Positions 55,701 through 64,000 of a stretch of DNA of 64,000 nt are shown one piece after another. The notes under the pieces are model-generated. The model searched no databases. It was given only the letters and a program-made list of their open reading frames with translations, and was not told the DNA's origin. The translations under genes were made by a program, and so were the position numbers. How positions within the stretch are numbered: position 1 is the stretch's first letter; each line of letters begins with the position of its first letter. Source of the stretch: Pelagibacterales bacterium MED-G40 (GTDB taxonomy: Bacteria; Pseudomonadota; Alphaproteobacteria; Pelagibacterales; Pelagibacteraceae); the NCBI GenBank assembly GCA_002457515.1, contig NTJN01000001.1, positions 186,001 through 250,000 of the forward strand, read 5' to 3'.

Positions 55701-57287
55701 ATTGCAAGATTAAGACATTCGACTCCTGGTGTTACATTAATTTCCCCACCACCACATCATGACATTTATTCAATAGAGGATTTAGCACAACTAATTTACG
55801 ATTTAAAACAAATCAATCCAAAAGCTAGAGTGGGTGTAAAATTAGTTGCTGCGACTGGTATTGGGACTATTGCAGCAGGGGTTGCTAAAGCTAAAGCAGA
55901 TATAATATTAATTTCTGGTCACTCTGGTGGAACTGGTGCCAGTCCTCAAACTAGTATTAAGTATGCCGGTGTTCCATGGGAGATGGGCCTAACAGAAGCC
56001 AATCAAATTTTGACACTTAATAATCTGAGACACAAAGTAACACTAAGAGTTGATGGCGGCCTAAAGACAGGTAGAGATATAGTAATGGCAGCAATGATGG
56101 GAGCAGAGGAGTTTGGTATGGGCACTTCCTCATTAATAGCTATGGGCTGTATTATGGTTCGTCAGTGTCATTCTAATACATGTCCAGTAGGTGTTTGTAC
56201 CCAAGATGAAAAATTAAGGAAAAAATTTACTGGCTCACCCGAAAAAGTTGTGAATTTTTTTCAATTTGTAGCTCAAGAAGTTAGAGAAATACTTGCTGAA
56301 TTAGGATTTAAAAATTTGAGCGAGGTAATTGGTAGAACAGATTTACTTACTCAAATTAGTAGAGGCTCACCAAATTTAGATGATTTAGATTTAAATCCTT
56401 TACTAGTACAAGCTGATCCAGGAACTAATAAAAGATATTGTGAGCATAAAATAATTAATAAAGTTCCGGATACACTAGATGAAAAAATTTGGTTAGATAT
56501 AAAAGATAAGTTTTCCGGCGATAAAAAAATTTCATTAAGTTACAACTCAAAAAACACTTATAGAGCTATAGGAACTAGATTATCTCATTATATATATAAG
56601 AAATTTGGCAAGGATAAATTAGATGATGACATTATTGAAATCAGATTAAATGGTTCAGCAGGTCAATCGCTAGGAGCTTTTCTATCAAAAGGTATTAAAA
56701 TTTTAGTTGAAGGAGACTCCAATGATTATGTTGGCAAAGGTTTATCAGGAGGCAAAATAGTAATTAGGCCTCCAAAAAACTCTAATTTAATTTCAAAAAA
56801 AAATGTTATAATTGGAAACACAGTACTTTATGGAGCTACCAAAGGAAAAATTTTTGCTAGGGGTCAGGCTGGTGAACGTTTTGCAGTAAGAAATTCAGGA
56901 GGGATAGCTGTTGTAGAGGGTTGCGGGTCAAACGGTTGTGAGTACATGACAGGCGGAACAGTTGCAATATTAGGTGACGTAAGTGATAATTTTGCTGCTG
57001 GAATGACTGGCGGAATGGCTTTTGTTTACGACCCAGAAAATAAATTCAAAAATTTTGTAAATAATGAGTCAGTTGTTTATCAGACTCCCGAAAGTCTGTA
57101 TTGGATTGATCAACTTAAAAAGCTAATAGAAGAGTATTATGAAGAAACTAGCTCCGAAACTGCTGGAACAATACTTAATAATTTTTCATTAGAAATTAAA
57201 AAATTTAAACAAGTTTGCCCTATAGAGATGCTTGATAAGTTAGAAAATCCAATTACATTAAAAACAAGTAAATCTAAATCAGCTTAA
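52791..57287 (+). CDS. gltB: glutamate synthase large subunit
   Basis: 1498-aa ferredoxin/NADPH-type glutamate synthase. The glutaminase nucleophile is Cys26 in TEHDACGVGLIAS, so a 25-residue propeptide must be removed. Then come the class II glutaminase domain (HNGEINTIKGN), a central domain, the FMN-binding barrel (SGEGGEDSKRFKK, LISGHSGGTGASPQTSI, LRVDGGLKTGRDI), the 3Fe-4S cysteines in QCHSNTCPVGVCTQ, and the C-terminal beta-helix domain rich in glycine (GNTVLYGATKGKIFARGQAG). Its stop overlaps the next start by one base (TAATG). Confidence 0.97.
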   Translation: MKRYLKNKNFLIKNLAYDPSTEHDACGVGLIASTDGKKSRKIVEYGIQALKAVWHRGAVDADGKSGDGAGIKLEISPDFFKEKILSTGHSHDEKTRVCVGMIFLPRNDYANQEKCRSITETVLLEENYYIYGWRQVPVNPKVLGEKAEMSRPEITQVLFRKNEHLETDDLERDLFVVRKKIEKLARDSQLKEFYICSLSSRSIVYKGMFLAESLEDFYPDLKDKNFKSRFAIFHQRYSTNTFPSWDLAQPFRSLAHNGEINTIKGNINWMKIHEQDMSSSLFKNVNDLKPVIRSSSDSGALDNVFELLTHSGKLAPLIKLMMIPDAWSKRSKTVPKNHQQLFNFLNSSIEPWDGPAAICATDAKWVIAATDRNGLRPLRYTVTSDNLVFAGSETGMIEIPEEKIISKGRLGPGQIIAIELKKGKFFKDEQLKNYISKEYKKFNKQIVDLDKKVSSTKEAPSFVRDELRRRQYLSGFSIEDLELILHPMVEDSKETTGSMGDDTPVAVLSSHFRPVAHYFRQNFSQVTNPPIDSLRENKVMSLKTRFGNLGNILDFDNLTEDNIYVLDSPILSNSQFKKFKKLFQKNIKILNCTFNVNSSLKDRIEAIRSEAEVAVREGSKTLILSDIKVSKDSANIPMILAVGAVHSHLVKLGLRGYCSINVETSETLDTHSFAVLIGVGATTINPYLAIDSIYQRFERKLFGKLDFDTCVKRFKKSIENGLLKIMSKMGISVISSYRGGCNFEAVGLSRAIVSDYFPGMVSRISGIGITGFEEKIKKLHQKAYEKNVFVLPIGGIYKYRKLGEEHQFQGNLIHVLQTAVGNKSYETYKKYSKGMHNLPPINLRDLLEFKKERSSLDVNEVEKVEELTKRFGSGSMSHGALSEEAHETLAIGMNRIKGASCSGEGGEDSKRFKKLENGDTANSRVKQVASARFGVTVDYLNNCNEIEIKIAQGAKPGEGGQLPGFKVTKDIARLRHSTPGVTLISPPPHHDIYSIEDLAQLIYDLKQINPKARVGVKLVAATGIGTIAAGVAKAKADIILISGHSGGTGASPQTSIKYAGVPWEMGLTEANQILTLNNLRHKVTLRVDGGLKTGRDIVMAAMMGAEEFGMGTSSLIAMGCIMVRQCHSNTCPVGVCTQDEKLRKKFTGSPEKVVNFFQFVAQEVREILAELGFKNLSEVIGRTDLLTQISRGSPNLDDLDLNPLLVQADPGTNKRYCEHKIINKVPDTLDEKIWLDIKDKFSGDKKISLSYNSKNTYRAIGTRLSHYIYKKFGKDKLDDDIIEIRLNGSAGQSLGAFLSKGIKILVEGDSNDYVGKGLSGGKIVIRPPKNSNLISKKNVIIGNTVLYGATKGKIFARGQAGERFAVRNSGGIAVVEGCGSNGCEYMTGGTVAILGDVSDNFAAGMTGGMAFVYDPENKFKNFVNNESVVYQTPESLYWIDQLKKLIEEYYEETSSETAGTILNNFSLEIKKFKQVCPIEMLDKLENPITLKTSKSKSA

Positions 57288-58150
57288 TGACAAATAAGGA
57301 TAAATTCTTTTTTTTTGGTTTTGGACAGACCGCTAAGTATCTTATTAATAATTTGGCACAATCTAAAAAAAAATTTAGTTTTAATGCTACTAATACAAAA
57401 CGAACAAGCTTTAAAACCTTTGGTAAAAAAAAATTTAAATCTTTTAAGTTCAGAGATAAGTCTTATGACAAAAAATTAATCAATGAATTAATACAAGCTG
57501 ATTATATATTGATTTCAATACCCCCACAAAAAAAGAGAGACGTTGTTCTTAAAAGTTTTGGCAATTTATTAATAAATTCGAAATTTAAAAAACTTATTTA
57601 TTTATCAGCTACAAGTGTTTACGGAAATCATAATGGAAAATGGGTAAATGAGAATTCTAAACTTAAAGGAAGGACTAAATTTGGTTTGGGAAGAAAAATT
57701 GTAGAAAAAGCTTGGTTAAAATTTAGAGACTTAAACAATCTTGATATCAACATACTACGTGTATCTGGTATTTATTCAAAAGAAAATAACGTTCTAAAAA
57801 AAATTTCTAAAACAAATATTTACGTAAAAGAGAAAAAATATTTTTCAAGAATTCGAATAGAAGATTTAGCTCAAATTATTAAAAAAATGTTTTTTTCACA
57901 AAAAAAGTTTATGGTACTCAATGCTTCAGATGATAAACCAGCAACAAATATAGAGGTAGCAAATTTTGCAGCAAAACTTTTAAAAATTAAAAATTTAAAA
58001 CCTGTTCCAATAGCAAAATTTAAAAATAAAATGATAAAAGAATTTTATAAAGACTCAAAAAAAGTAAGTAATAAAAATATGAAAAACAAGTTGCAGATTA
58101 AACTTAGGTTTCCTACATATAAAGAAGGATTAAAAAAATTGTTTAATTAA
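57287..58150 (+). CDS. NAD(P)-dependent epimerase/dehydratase-like (SDR) protein
   Basis: 287-aa atypical extended SDR, similar to YeeZ-type proteins: N-terminal nucleotide motif GFGQTAKYLI, LIYLSATSVYGNHNGKWVNE with the Ser/Tyr region, ILRVSGIYS, and IRIEDLAQII. Very lysine-rich. Substrate unknown. It overlaps the gltB stop by 1 nt and the convergent hydrolase by 21 nt. Confidence 0.8.
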   Translation: MTNKDKFFFFGFGQTAKYLINNLAQSKKKFSFNATNTKRTSFKTFGKKKFKSFKFRDKSYDKKLINELIQADYILISIPPQKKRDVVLKSFGNLLINSKFKKLIYLSATSVYGNHNGKWVNENSKLKGRTKFGLGRKIVEKAWLKFRDLNNLDINILRVSGIYSKENNVLKKISKTNIYVKEKKYFSRIRIEDLAQIIKKMFFSQKKFMVLNASDDKPATNIEVANFAAKLLKIKNLKPVPIAKFKNKMIKEFYKDSKKVSNKNMKNKLQIKLRFPTYKEGLKKLFN

Positions 58151-58891
58151 TTTTTTAAGTTCCTTATTTATTTTTTTGAGATTTATTTTCTTTGACAAAC
58201 TATGATCTCCATTTTTAATAATAAACATTTTTTTCTTTTTATTAGTAAATAATTTTAAGGTCTTTTTAGAAAAAATGATTGGAACGGTTTTATCATTTGT
58301 GCCGTGAAACAAAAGAGCAGGAATTTTTAATTTCATTTTTGAAAAAACTTTATTTTTTCTACCATCAAATATTAACTTTTTTGTAATCGGGTAAGTAGAG
58401 CCATAATCATTTTTTAACTCAAGAACGTTATTTTTTAAAATTTGACTTTTCATTTTTTTAGTGAAATTCTTCCACATTATTCTCTCAGTAAATTCAGGCG
58501 CTGATGCGATTCCAACAAATCCTATTAACTGTTTTTTAAAATATTTTGCTAAATTTAAAGCTATCCAACTACCCATACTAGACCCTATTAAAATAATTTT
58601 TTTATTTTTAGAAACTTTGTTTTTTATTAGATCTTTAGCATCGCTAGTCCATTTAGAAATAGATCCGTTTGTGAACTTTCCACTTGATTTTCCATGTCCA
58701 GAGTATTCGAATCTTAAGAACCCAATTTTTAATTTTTTGGCAAAATATTCAAAATTTAATGGTTTCTCTCCAACCATGTCAGACATGAAACCATGAAAAA
58801 AAATTAAAACTAATCCTTTTTCCTGATTTATTAAAGAATATCTAATTCTTCTATTTTGACTTGTTATATAAAATTTAATTTTTTTTTTCAC
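58130..58891 (-). CDS. alpha/beta hydrolase
   Basis: 253-aa serine hydrolase with FFHGFMSDMVGEKP (oxyanion region), FEYSGHGKSSG, nucleophile elbow LIGSSMGSWIALNLA, acid in LLFHGTNDKTVP and His in NGDHSLSK. No signal peptide. Related to small acyl hydrolases and BAAT-type enzymes; substrate unknown. It stands alone on the minus strand between plus-strand genes. Confidence 0.85.
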   Translation of the reverse strand: MKKKIKFYITSQNRRIRYSLINQEKGLVLIFFHGFMSDMVGEKPLNFEYFAKKLKIGFLRFEYSGHGKSSGKFTNGSISKWTSDAKDLIKNKVSKNKKIILIGSSMGSWIALNLAKYFKKQLIGFVGIASAPEFTERIMWKNFTKKMKSQILKNNVLELKNDYGSTYPITKKLIFDGRKNKVFSKMKLKIPALLFHGTNDKTVPIIFSKKTLKLFTNKKKKMFIIKNGDHSLSKKINLKKINKELKKLIKQFF

Positions 58892-58950
58892 AATTCTAAA
58901 TATATAGATATATTGTAAGTATTCTATAATTTTGAATGTAAACTTATTTA

Positions 58951-59925
58951 ATGAATATTCTACTTACTGGTGGAGCCGGGTACATTGGAAGTCACACATC
59001 TCTTTTGCTTATCGACAAAGGTCATGCGGTTACAATTTTAGATAATTTAATTAGCGGCAATTCTAAATTAATTCCTAATAAGGCTAACTTTTTAAAAACT
59101 GACATATCAGATGAAAAAAAGATTAAAGAGCTTTTAAGAAAAAAAAAATTTGATCTTGTTATGCATTTTGCAGGTTTAGTTAAAGTAGAGGAGTCACTTT
59201 TATACCCAGACAAATATAAACTTAACAACGTAGATAAAGCTAAGACATTTATGAATATTTGTATGGAATGCGGTTTAAATAAAATTATTTTTTCTTCTTC
59301 TGCAGGTGTCTACGGAAACACCTCTATTATGAAAAAAGTTAATGAGAATAGTGAGTTGATGCCTACAAATCCATATTCTAAAACAAAACATGAATTTGAA
59401 AAGTATTTGCTAAATTTGTCAAATGAGAAAAAAATTAAATCCATTATTTTGAGATATTTTAATGTAGCTGGAGCTGATGAAAAAAAGAGATCAGGACTTA
59501 TTGCAAAAAATTCAAATAATTTAATCAAAGCAGTCTGTGAAGTCGCCACAAACAAAAGAGAGAAAATTGTTATTAATGGCAATGACTATGACACTCAAGA
59601 TGGAACCACAGTGAGAGATTTTATTCATGTTACTGATTTAGCAGAAATGCACGCAATAGCTGCTGAGAATATAGGTAAGAAAAATTCAGAAATTTATAAT
59701 TGTGGTTACGGTGAGGGTTATTCAGTTAATCAAGTTGTATTAGAAATGGAAAAAATTCTTAAACACTCTTTAAGTAAAGAAATAGGCAAAAGAAGAAAAG
59801 GAGATATACCTTACTCAGTTGCAGATACTACAAAATTTAAAAAAGAATTTAATTGGAACCCGAAATATAATAGTCTTAATTATATTTTAAAGTCAGCTCT
59901 AGAATGGGAGAAAAGCTTTGAGTAA
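58951..59925 (+). CDS. galE: UDP-glucose 4-epimerase
   Basis: Extended SDR that interconverts UDP-glucose and UDP-galactose. N-terminal LLTGGAGYIGSHTSLLL, VMHFAGLVKVEES, IFSSSAGVYGN, the catalytic YSKTK, ILRYFNVAGAD, and GTTVRDFIHVTDLAEMH. 324 aa. The next gene (glycosyltransferase) starts 1 nt after its stop, so the two probably serve a surface sugar together. Confidence 0.92.
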   Translation: MNILLTGGAGYIGSHTSLLLIDKGHAVTILDNLISGNSKLIPNKANFLKTDISDEKKIKELLRKKKFDLVMHFAGLVKVEESLLYPDKYKLNNVDKAKTFMNICMECGLNKIIFSSSAGVYGNTSIMKKVNENSELMPTNPYSKTKHEFEKYLLNLSNEKKIKSIILRYFNVAGADEKKRSGLIAKNSNNLIKAVCEVATNKREKIVINGNDYDTQDGTTVRDFIHVTDLAEMHAIAAENIGKKNSEIYNCGYGEGYSVNQVVLEMEKILKHSLSKEIGKRRKGDIPYSVADTTKFKKEFNWNPKYNSLNYILKSALEWEKSFE

Positions 59926-59926
59926 A

Positions 59927-61069
59927 ATGAAAATTCTACAAGTTATACCTAAGCTAGGTTATGGTGGTGCAGAAACGGGTTGCTATGACTTAGCTCATTT
60001 TTTATACGAGAAAGATTGTAAATCATTTATTATTACTAGTGGAGGCCATCTACTTAAATATGTAAAAAAAAATAAAGTAAAAATTTTTAAACTTCCAGTG
60101 CATTCAAAAAATATAATATTGATGCTCATTAACACATTAATAATTTCCTTAATAACTATAATTTATAATATAGATATAATTCATGCTAGAAGTAGAGCCC
60201 CAGCTTGGTCATGCTTATGGGCCTGCTTTTTAACAAGAAGAAAATTTGTAACTACATTTCATGGAACTTATAATTTTTCCAATGTTATCAAAAAATTTTA
60301 TAACAGTGTGATGGTCAAATCTAAGTTAATTATTGCTGGCTCTAATTTCATTTTTAATCACATAAACGAAAACTATGAAAAATTTTTAAATTCAAAAAAT
60401 AAATTGATGGTAATTTTTAGAGGAATTAATTTAGAATATTTTAACGAAAAAAATATTGCTGAACATAAAAAAAAAAAATTAATTTCAGATTGGAATTTAG
60501 ACACAGAAAAAAAAACTATACTGTTACCAGGAAGACTTACAAGTTGGAAAGGTCAAGATATTTTAATTGAAGCATTAAACATTCTTATAGAAGATTATAA
60601 TAAGACTAATTTCCAGGCAGTAATACTAGGTCCAGATCAGGGTAGAAAGGTTTATTCTAAAAAACTTTTTAGTTTGGTAGAAAGATATCAACTGAACCAA
60701 AAAGTCAGATTTATATCCCATGTGAAAGATATGCCCGTTGCTTACTCAATAGCCGATATAGTTGTTTCAAGCTCAATTGAACCTGAAGCTTTTGGCAGAG
60801 TAGCTGTTGAAGCTCAAGCTATGAAAAAACCTATAGTTGCGAGTGATATAGGAGGTTCGAAAGAAACTGTTCTTAACGGAAAATCAGGAATATTATATAA
60901 ATCAGGAGATGCAAGAGAATTGGCCAAAGTGCTTAATAAACTTATAGAACTAGATAAAGAAGCATTGTATTCAATGGGAAACGAAGGTAGAAAAAACGTA
61001 ACAAGAAAATTTGATGTTGAAAAAATGTGTCAGACAACTTTTACAGAATATAAAAAATTACTTAAATAG
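59927..61069 (+). CDS. family 4 glycosyltransferase
   Basis: 380-aa GT-B fold transferase. N-terminal ILQVIPKLGYGGAETGCYDL, THFHGT-like TTFHGTYNFSN, and the EX7E motif in EPEAFGRVAVEAQAMKKPIV (acid-base region). Start chosen at ATG 59927; a TTG at 59918 is in frame. Likely adds a sugar to a lipopolysaccharide or similar surface glycan; acceptor unknown. Between galE (1 nt) and thrS (4 nt). Confidence 0.9.
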   Translation: MKILQVIPKLGYGGAETGCYDLAHFLYEKDCKSFIITSGGHLLKYVKKNKVKIFKLPVHSKNIILMLINTLIISLITIIYNIDIIHARSRAPAWSCLWACFLTRRKFVTTFHGTYNFSNVIKKFYNSVMVKSKLIIAGSNFIFNHINENYEKFLNSKNKLMVIFRGINLEYFNEKNIAEHKKKKLISDWNLDTEKKTILLPGRLTSWKGQDILIEALNILIEDYNKTNFQAVILGPDQGRKVYSKKLFSLVERYQLNQKVRFISHVKDMPVAYSIADIVVSSSIEPEAFGRVAVEAQAMKKPIVASDIGGSKETVLNGKSGILYKSGDARELAKVLNKLIELDKEALYSMGNEGRKNVTRKFDVEKMCQTTFTEYKKLLK

Positions 61070-61073
61070 TTAA

Positions 61074-62993
61074 ATGCCTGATATAAAACTTTTAGACGGA
61101 AAAAAAATACCATTCACAAAATCAATAAATGGATTCGAGTTAGCTAAAAAAATTAGCAAAACTCTAGAAAAAGAAGCGTTAATAATGAAGGTGGATGGAG
61201 AATTAAAAGATCTTAGTTACCAAATTAAAAATAACTCCGTAGTTAAAATTGTTACATCAAAAGATAAAGAAGGATTAGAAGTTCTAAGACATGATGCCGC
61301 TCATATAATGGCAATGTCAGTTCAAGAATTATTTCCAGGTACTCAAGTAACTATTGGTCCGGTAATTGAGAATGGTTTTTACTACGACTTTGCAAGAAAA
61401 GAACCATTTACTAGTGACGACTTAGCGAGGATAGAAAAAAAAATGTCCGAAATAATCGAGAGAGACGTAAAAACAAGAAGAGAAGTTTGGGAGAGAGATA
61501 AAGCGATTCAACACTTTAAAAAAATCGGAGAAAAATATAAAGCTGAGATCATTGAAAGTATTCCAACTAATGAAGAACTCTCCGTTTATCACCATGGAGA
61601 CACCTGGCATGATTTATGTAGGGGCCCTCACTTAGCCTCTTCAGGTAAAATTGGAAAAGCTTTTAAACTAACAAAAGTATCTGGAGCATATTGGCGCGGA
61701 GATTCAAAAAAAGAAATGTTACAGAGGATATATGGAACATGCTGGAGTTCAAAAAAAGAACTTGATGATTACCTTAATAGACTAGAAGAAGCTGAAAAAA
61801 GAGATCATAGAAAATTAGGAAAAGAGATGAATCTTTTTCACTTTAGAGAGGAGAGTCCTGGTGCAGTTTTTTGGCATGAAAAAGGATGGATTTTATTTCA
61901 AAGATTGATTGAATACATGAGGTTAAAGCAAAGACTGGCTGGCTATAAAGAGATTAATACTCCTGAAATTCTAGATAAGTCACTATGGGAAAAATCTGGA
62001 CACTGGGAAAAATTTGGAGAAAATATGTACACTTCAGAAACTCCAGACGAAAAAACTTTTGCTATAAAACCTATGAACTGCCCTGGATGTGTTCAAGTTT
62101 TTAATCAAGGACTAAAAAGCTATAGAGACCTACCACTTAAGTTATCTGAATTTGGAAAGGTTCATAGATATGAGGCATCTGGAGCCTTACATGGTTTACT
62201 AAGAGTTAGAGCTTTTACCCAAGACGATGCACACATATTTTGTACCGAAGAACAAATAACAGAAGAGTGTTTAAGTGTTACAAACCTGATACTAGAAATT
62301 TATAAAGATCTGGGTTTCAAGGATGTTTTACTTCAATTTTCTGACCGTCCTGAAAAAAGAGTTGGGGATGATAAAATTTGGGATAAATCTGAAGCAGCTT
62401 TGCTGACAGCAATAAAAAAATCAAAATTAAAGTATGAAATCAATAAAGGTGATGGTGCTTTTTACGGTCCTAAAATAGACTTTGTTCTTCGTGATGCTAT
62501 CGGCAGAGATTGGCAATGTGGAACTTTACAAGTAGACTTAAACTTACCAGGTAGATTAGGAGCAAGTTTTGTGGATAAAGACGGATCAAAAAAAGTTCCA
62601 GTAATGTTACATAGAGCTTTATTCGGATCACTAGAAAGATTTATAGGAATACTTATTGAACACTATGCTGGGAAATTACCTTTGTGGTTATCTCCAGCAC
62701 AAGCTGTAGTATTACCTATCTCTGAAGAGAACAACAATTATGCAAAAAAGTTGTTTGAAGATTTATTTAAAGAAGGTATAAAATGCGAAGTGGATTTAAA
62801 AAATCAAAAAATTAATTACAAAATTAGAGAATATTCCTTATCAAAAGTTCCCATACTTTTAATTTGCGGTAAAAAAGAAGAAGAAAAAAATACAGTTACT
62901 ATTCGAAAACTAGGATCTGAAAAACAAGAAACAGTCAAAAAAGAAAAGCTAATCAATGATCTAGTTATGTTAAATAAATTTCCTTTAAATTAA
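61074..62993 (+). CDS. thrS: threonyl-tRNA synthetase
   Basis: Class II synthetase, 639 aa. N-terminal TGS domain (residues 1-60), editing domain with HDAAHIMAMSVQEL and the metal-binding residues, and the core with zinc ligands (MNCPGCVQVF, Cys; ALFGSLERFIGILIEHYAG, His), RAFTQDDAHIFCTEEQ, ending in the anticodon-binding domain (VVLPISEENNNYAKKLF). Full length. Leads the translation genes infC-rpmI-rplT. Confidence 0.96.
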   Translation: MPDIKLLDGKKIPFTKSINGFELAKKISKTLEKEALIMKVDGELKDLSYQIKNNSVVKIVTSKDKEGLEVLRHDAAHIMAMSVQELFPGTQVTIGPVIENGFYYDFARKEPFTSDDLARIEKKMSEIIERDVKTRREVWERDKAIQHFKKIGEKYKAEIIESIPTNEELSVYHHGDTWHDLCRGPHLASSGKIGKAFKLTKVSGAYWRGDSKKEMLQRIYGTCWSSKKELDDYLNRLEEAEKRDHRKLGKEMNLFHFREESPGAVFWHEKGWILFQRLIEYMRLKQRLAGYKEINTPEILDKSLWEKSGHWEKFGENMYTSETPDEKTFAIKPMNCPGCVQVFNQGLKSYRDLPLKLSEFGKVHRYEASGALHGLLRVRAFTQDDAHIFCTEEQITEECLSVTNLILEIYKDLGFKDVLLQFSDRPEKRVGDDKIWDKSEAALLTAIKKSKLKYEINKGDGAFYGPKIDFVLRDAIGRDWQCGTLQVDLNLPGRLGASFVDKDGSKKVPVMLHRALFGSLERFIGILIEHYAGKLPLWLSPAQAVVLPISEENNNYAKKLFEDLFKEGIKCEVDLKNQKINYKIREYSLSKVPILLICGKKEEEKNTVTIRKLGSEKQETVKKEKLINDLVMLNKFPLN

Positions 62994-63539
62994 GTGTCTA
63001 ATTATAAAAATAATTATTTTCAAAGAAGATCGAAACCTCAAGGACCAAGAGTTAACGAGAAAATACGAGCTTTAGATGTTCAGGTCATCGGAAGTGACGG
63101 TAACAACCTTGGTGTCTTAACTTTAAAGAAAGCCATTGAAATTGCTAAAGATGAAAGTTTAGATTTAATTGAAATTTCACCAAATACAAATCCTCCAGTA
63201 TGTAAAATAATGGATATTGGTAAATATAAATACGATCTACAAAAAAAAGCGAGTTTAGCCAAAAAAAAACAAAAAGTAGTTTCCTTGAAGGAGTTAAAGA
63301 TGAGACCTGGTACTGAGATACATGATTATAATTTCAAACTAAAAAATGCAAAAAAATTTTTAGTTAAAGGAGACAAAGTGAAGTTTACTGTTAAATTTAA
63401 AGGTAGAGAGATGCAACATATTCAATTGGGTAAAGATTTAATGAATAGAATTATTGAAGACACAAAAGAAGTTGGAAAGATAGAAACCCACCCTAAATTT
63501 GAAGGTAGACAAATGATAATGGTGATACAGCCTATTTAA
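62994..63539 (+). CDS. infC: translation initiation factor IF-3
   Basis: IF-3 blocks subunit joining and checks start codons. 181 aa. GTG start directly after the thrS TAA. N-terminal domain GPRVNEKIRALDVQVIGSDG, KIMDIGKYKYD, and the C-terminal domain KELKMRPGTEIHDYNFKL, FKGREMQHIQLG. A rare start codon is a known self-regulation device in infC (AUU in E. coli); GTG here is milder, and any such control is inference. Confidence 0.95.
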   Translation: MSNYKNNYFQRRSKPQGPRVNEKIRALDVQVIGSDGNNLGVLTLKKAIEIAKDESLDLIEISPNTNPPVCKIMDIGKYKYDLQKKASLAKKKQKVVSLKELKMRPGTEIHDYNFKLKNAKKFLVKGDKVKFTVKFKGREMQHIQLGKDLMNRIIEDTKEVGKIETHPKFEGRQMIMVIQPI

Positions 63540-63555
63540 TAAAGATAATATTAAC

Positions 63556-63584
63556 TTGTAAACTTAATTTATTGTTTGTATAAA
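63556..63584 (+). promoter_or_regulatory. promoter of rpmI-rplT
   Basis: TTGTAA (63556-63561), 17-nt spacer and TATAAA (63579-63584) lie in the 56-nt gap after infC. The -10 box ends 11 nt before the rpmI ATG, so the leader would be only a few bases. No L20-binding leader structure of the usual type fits in this space. Confidence 0.5.
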
Positions 63585-63595
63585 ACCGAAGAATT

Positions 63596-63796
63596 ATGCC
63601 AAAATTAAAAACAAAAAGTTCAGCAAAAAAAAGATTTAGATTTACTGCTTCAGGCAAAGTAAAAATGCCCCAAGCGGGAAAGAGACATGGTATGATTAAA
63701 AGGACTAATTCTCAAATAAGAAAACAAAGAGGCACAACGATAATGTCAAAACAAGACTCTAAAATCGTTAAATCGTATATGCCTTACAATTTATAA
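63596..63796 (+). CDS. rpmI: 50S ribosomal protein L35
   Basis: 66 aa, very basic: [20 protein letters not shown], then [20 protein letters not shown], as in the family. 9 nt before rplT. Confidence 0.96.
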   Translation: MPKLKTKSSAKKRFRFTASGKVKMPQAGKRHGMIKRTNSQIRKQRGTTIMSKQDSKIVKSYMPYNL

Positions 63797-63805
63797 AGTA
63801 AACAA

Positions 63806-64000
63806 ATGTCTAGAACTAAACGTGGAGTAATTACAAAAGCAAAACATAAAAAAGTTTTAAAGCTTGTTAAAGGACAGTATGGCAGGAGAAAAAATACTAT
63901 TCGTGTCGCAAGGCAGGCTATGGAAAAAGCTATGCAGTATGCCTACAGGGATAGAAGAGCAAAAAAAAGAGATTTCAGGTCATTATGGATACAAAGAATC
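63806..64000 (+). CDS. rplT: 50S ribosomal protein L20 (cut by window edge)
   Basis: The first 65 codons are present: [40 protein letters not shown], then [18 protein letters not shown]. The family is about 117 aa, so about half is missing at the right edge. L20 binds 23S rRNA early in assembly. Confidence 0.96.
   Translation, partial: MSRTKRGVITKAKHKKVLKLVKGQYGRRKNTIRVARQAMEKAMQYAYRDRRAKKRDFRSLWIQRI

Overview
The window reads as a contiguous piece of a streamlined, AT-rich (roughly 30% GC by eye) alphaproteobacterial chromosome of SAR11 / Pelagibacterales type. The evidence is the very short intergenic gaps, many 1-4 nt start/stop overlaps, weak Shine-Dalgarno sequences, lysine- and isoleucine-rich proteins, and alphaproteobacterial gene orders: the F1 operon atpHAGDC apart from Fo, ctpA-rppH next to atpC, argH-lipoprotein-lysA, metX-metW, and a SAM-II riboswitch. 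I see no phage, insertion sequence, CRISPR or rRNA. Both edges cut genes: sucA at the left and rplT at the right.

Layout. 1-4015: 2-oxoglutarate dehydrogenase genes sucA(partial)-sucB-lpdA. 4044-5999: priA. 6089-10874: F1-ATPase operon. 10855-17418 (minus): rplU-rpmA-obgE-proB-proA-nadD-rsfS-ctpA-rppH. 17483-20049 (minus): a SAM-II riboswitch with a terminator in front of metX-metW-gloB. 20148-22128: hisC-tyrA. 22125-25559 (minus): argH, a 36-aa lipoprotein, lysA, plsC. 25666-28583: an esterase, an HNH protein, coq7, dsbB and a YqaA/DedA protein. 28582-30648: a small membrane protein, an unrecognised protein with two similar winged-helix segments, and a BASS-type transporter. Then tRNA-Leu(CAA), an acyl-CoA synthetase, and a 22-residue polybasic ORF with its own terminator. 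32764-36656 (minus): Suv3-like helicase, TerB-like protein, 7Fe ferredoxin, CarD. 36831-41540: an aminotransferase and a TAXI-type TRAP transporter. 41537-46774 (minus): pyruvate dehydrogenase aceE-aceF, a DMT transporter, a hotdog thioesterase. 47035-50145: acetoacetyl-CoA synthetase facing a thiolase. Then tRNA-Arg(ACG), a tiny membrane ORF, uppP, gltD-gltB, an SDR protein, an alpha/beta hydrolase, galE-glycosyltransferase, and thrS-infC-rpmI-rplT.

How the genes fit together. Most of the window is core metabolism: TCA and pyruvate oxidation (both complexes probably share the one lpdA seen here), ATP synthesis, ammonia assimilation (GltBD), proline, histidine, tyrosine, arginine, lysine and methionine synthesis, translation and ribosome assembly.

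Most notable observations. (1) The lipoyl domain of pyruvate dehydrogenase sits on the N-terminus of E1 (AceE), and the adjacent E2 has no lipoyl domain. (2) A 22-residue peptide with 18 Lys/Arg has a good ribosome-binding site and a strong terminator. (3) The SAM-II aptamer before metX overlaps a mutually exclusive antiterminator/terminator, which implies transcription attenuation rather than the usual translational control. (4) An apparently uncharacterised regulator carries an internal winged-helix duplication. (5) Several perfect palindromes lie at promoters (rplU, gltD), and a GC-richer island lies in the leader of the acetoacetyl-CoA synthetase gene.
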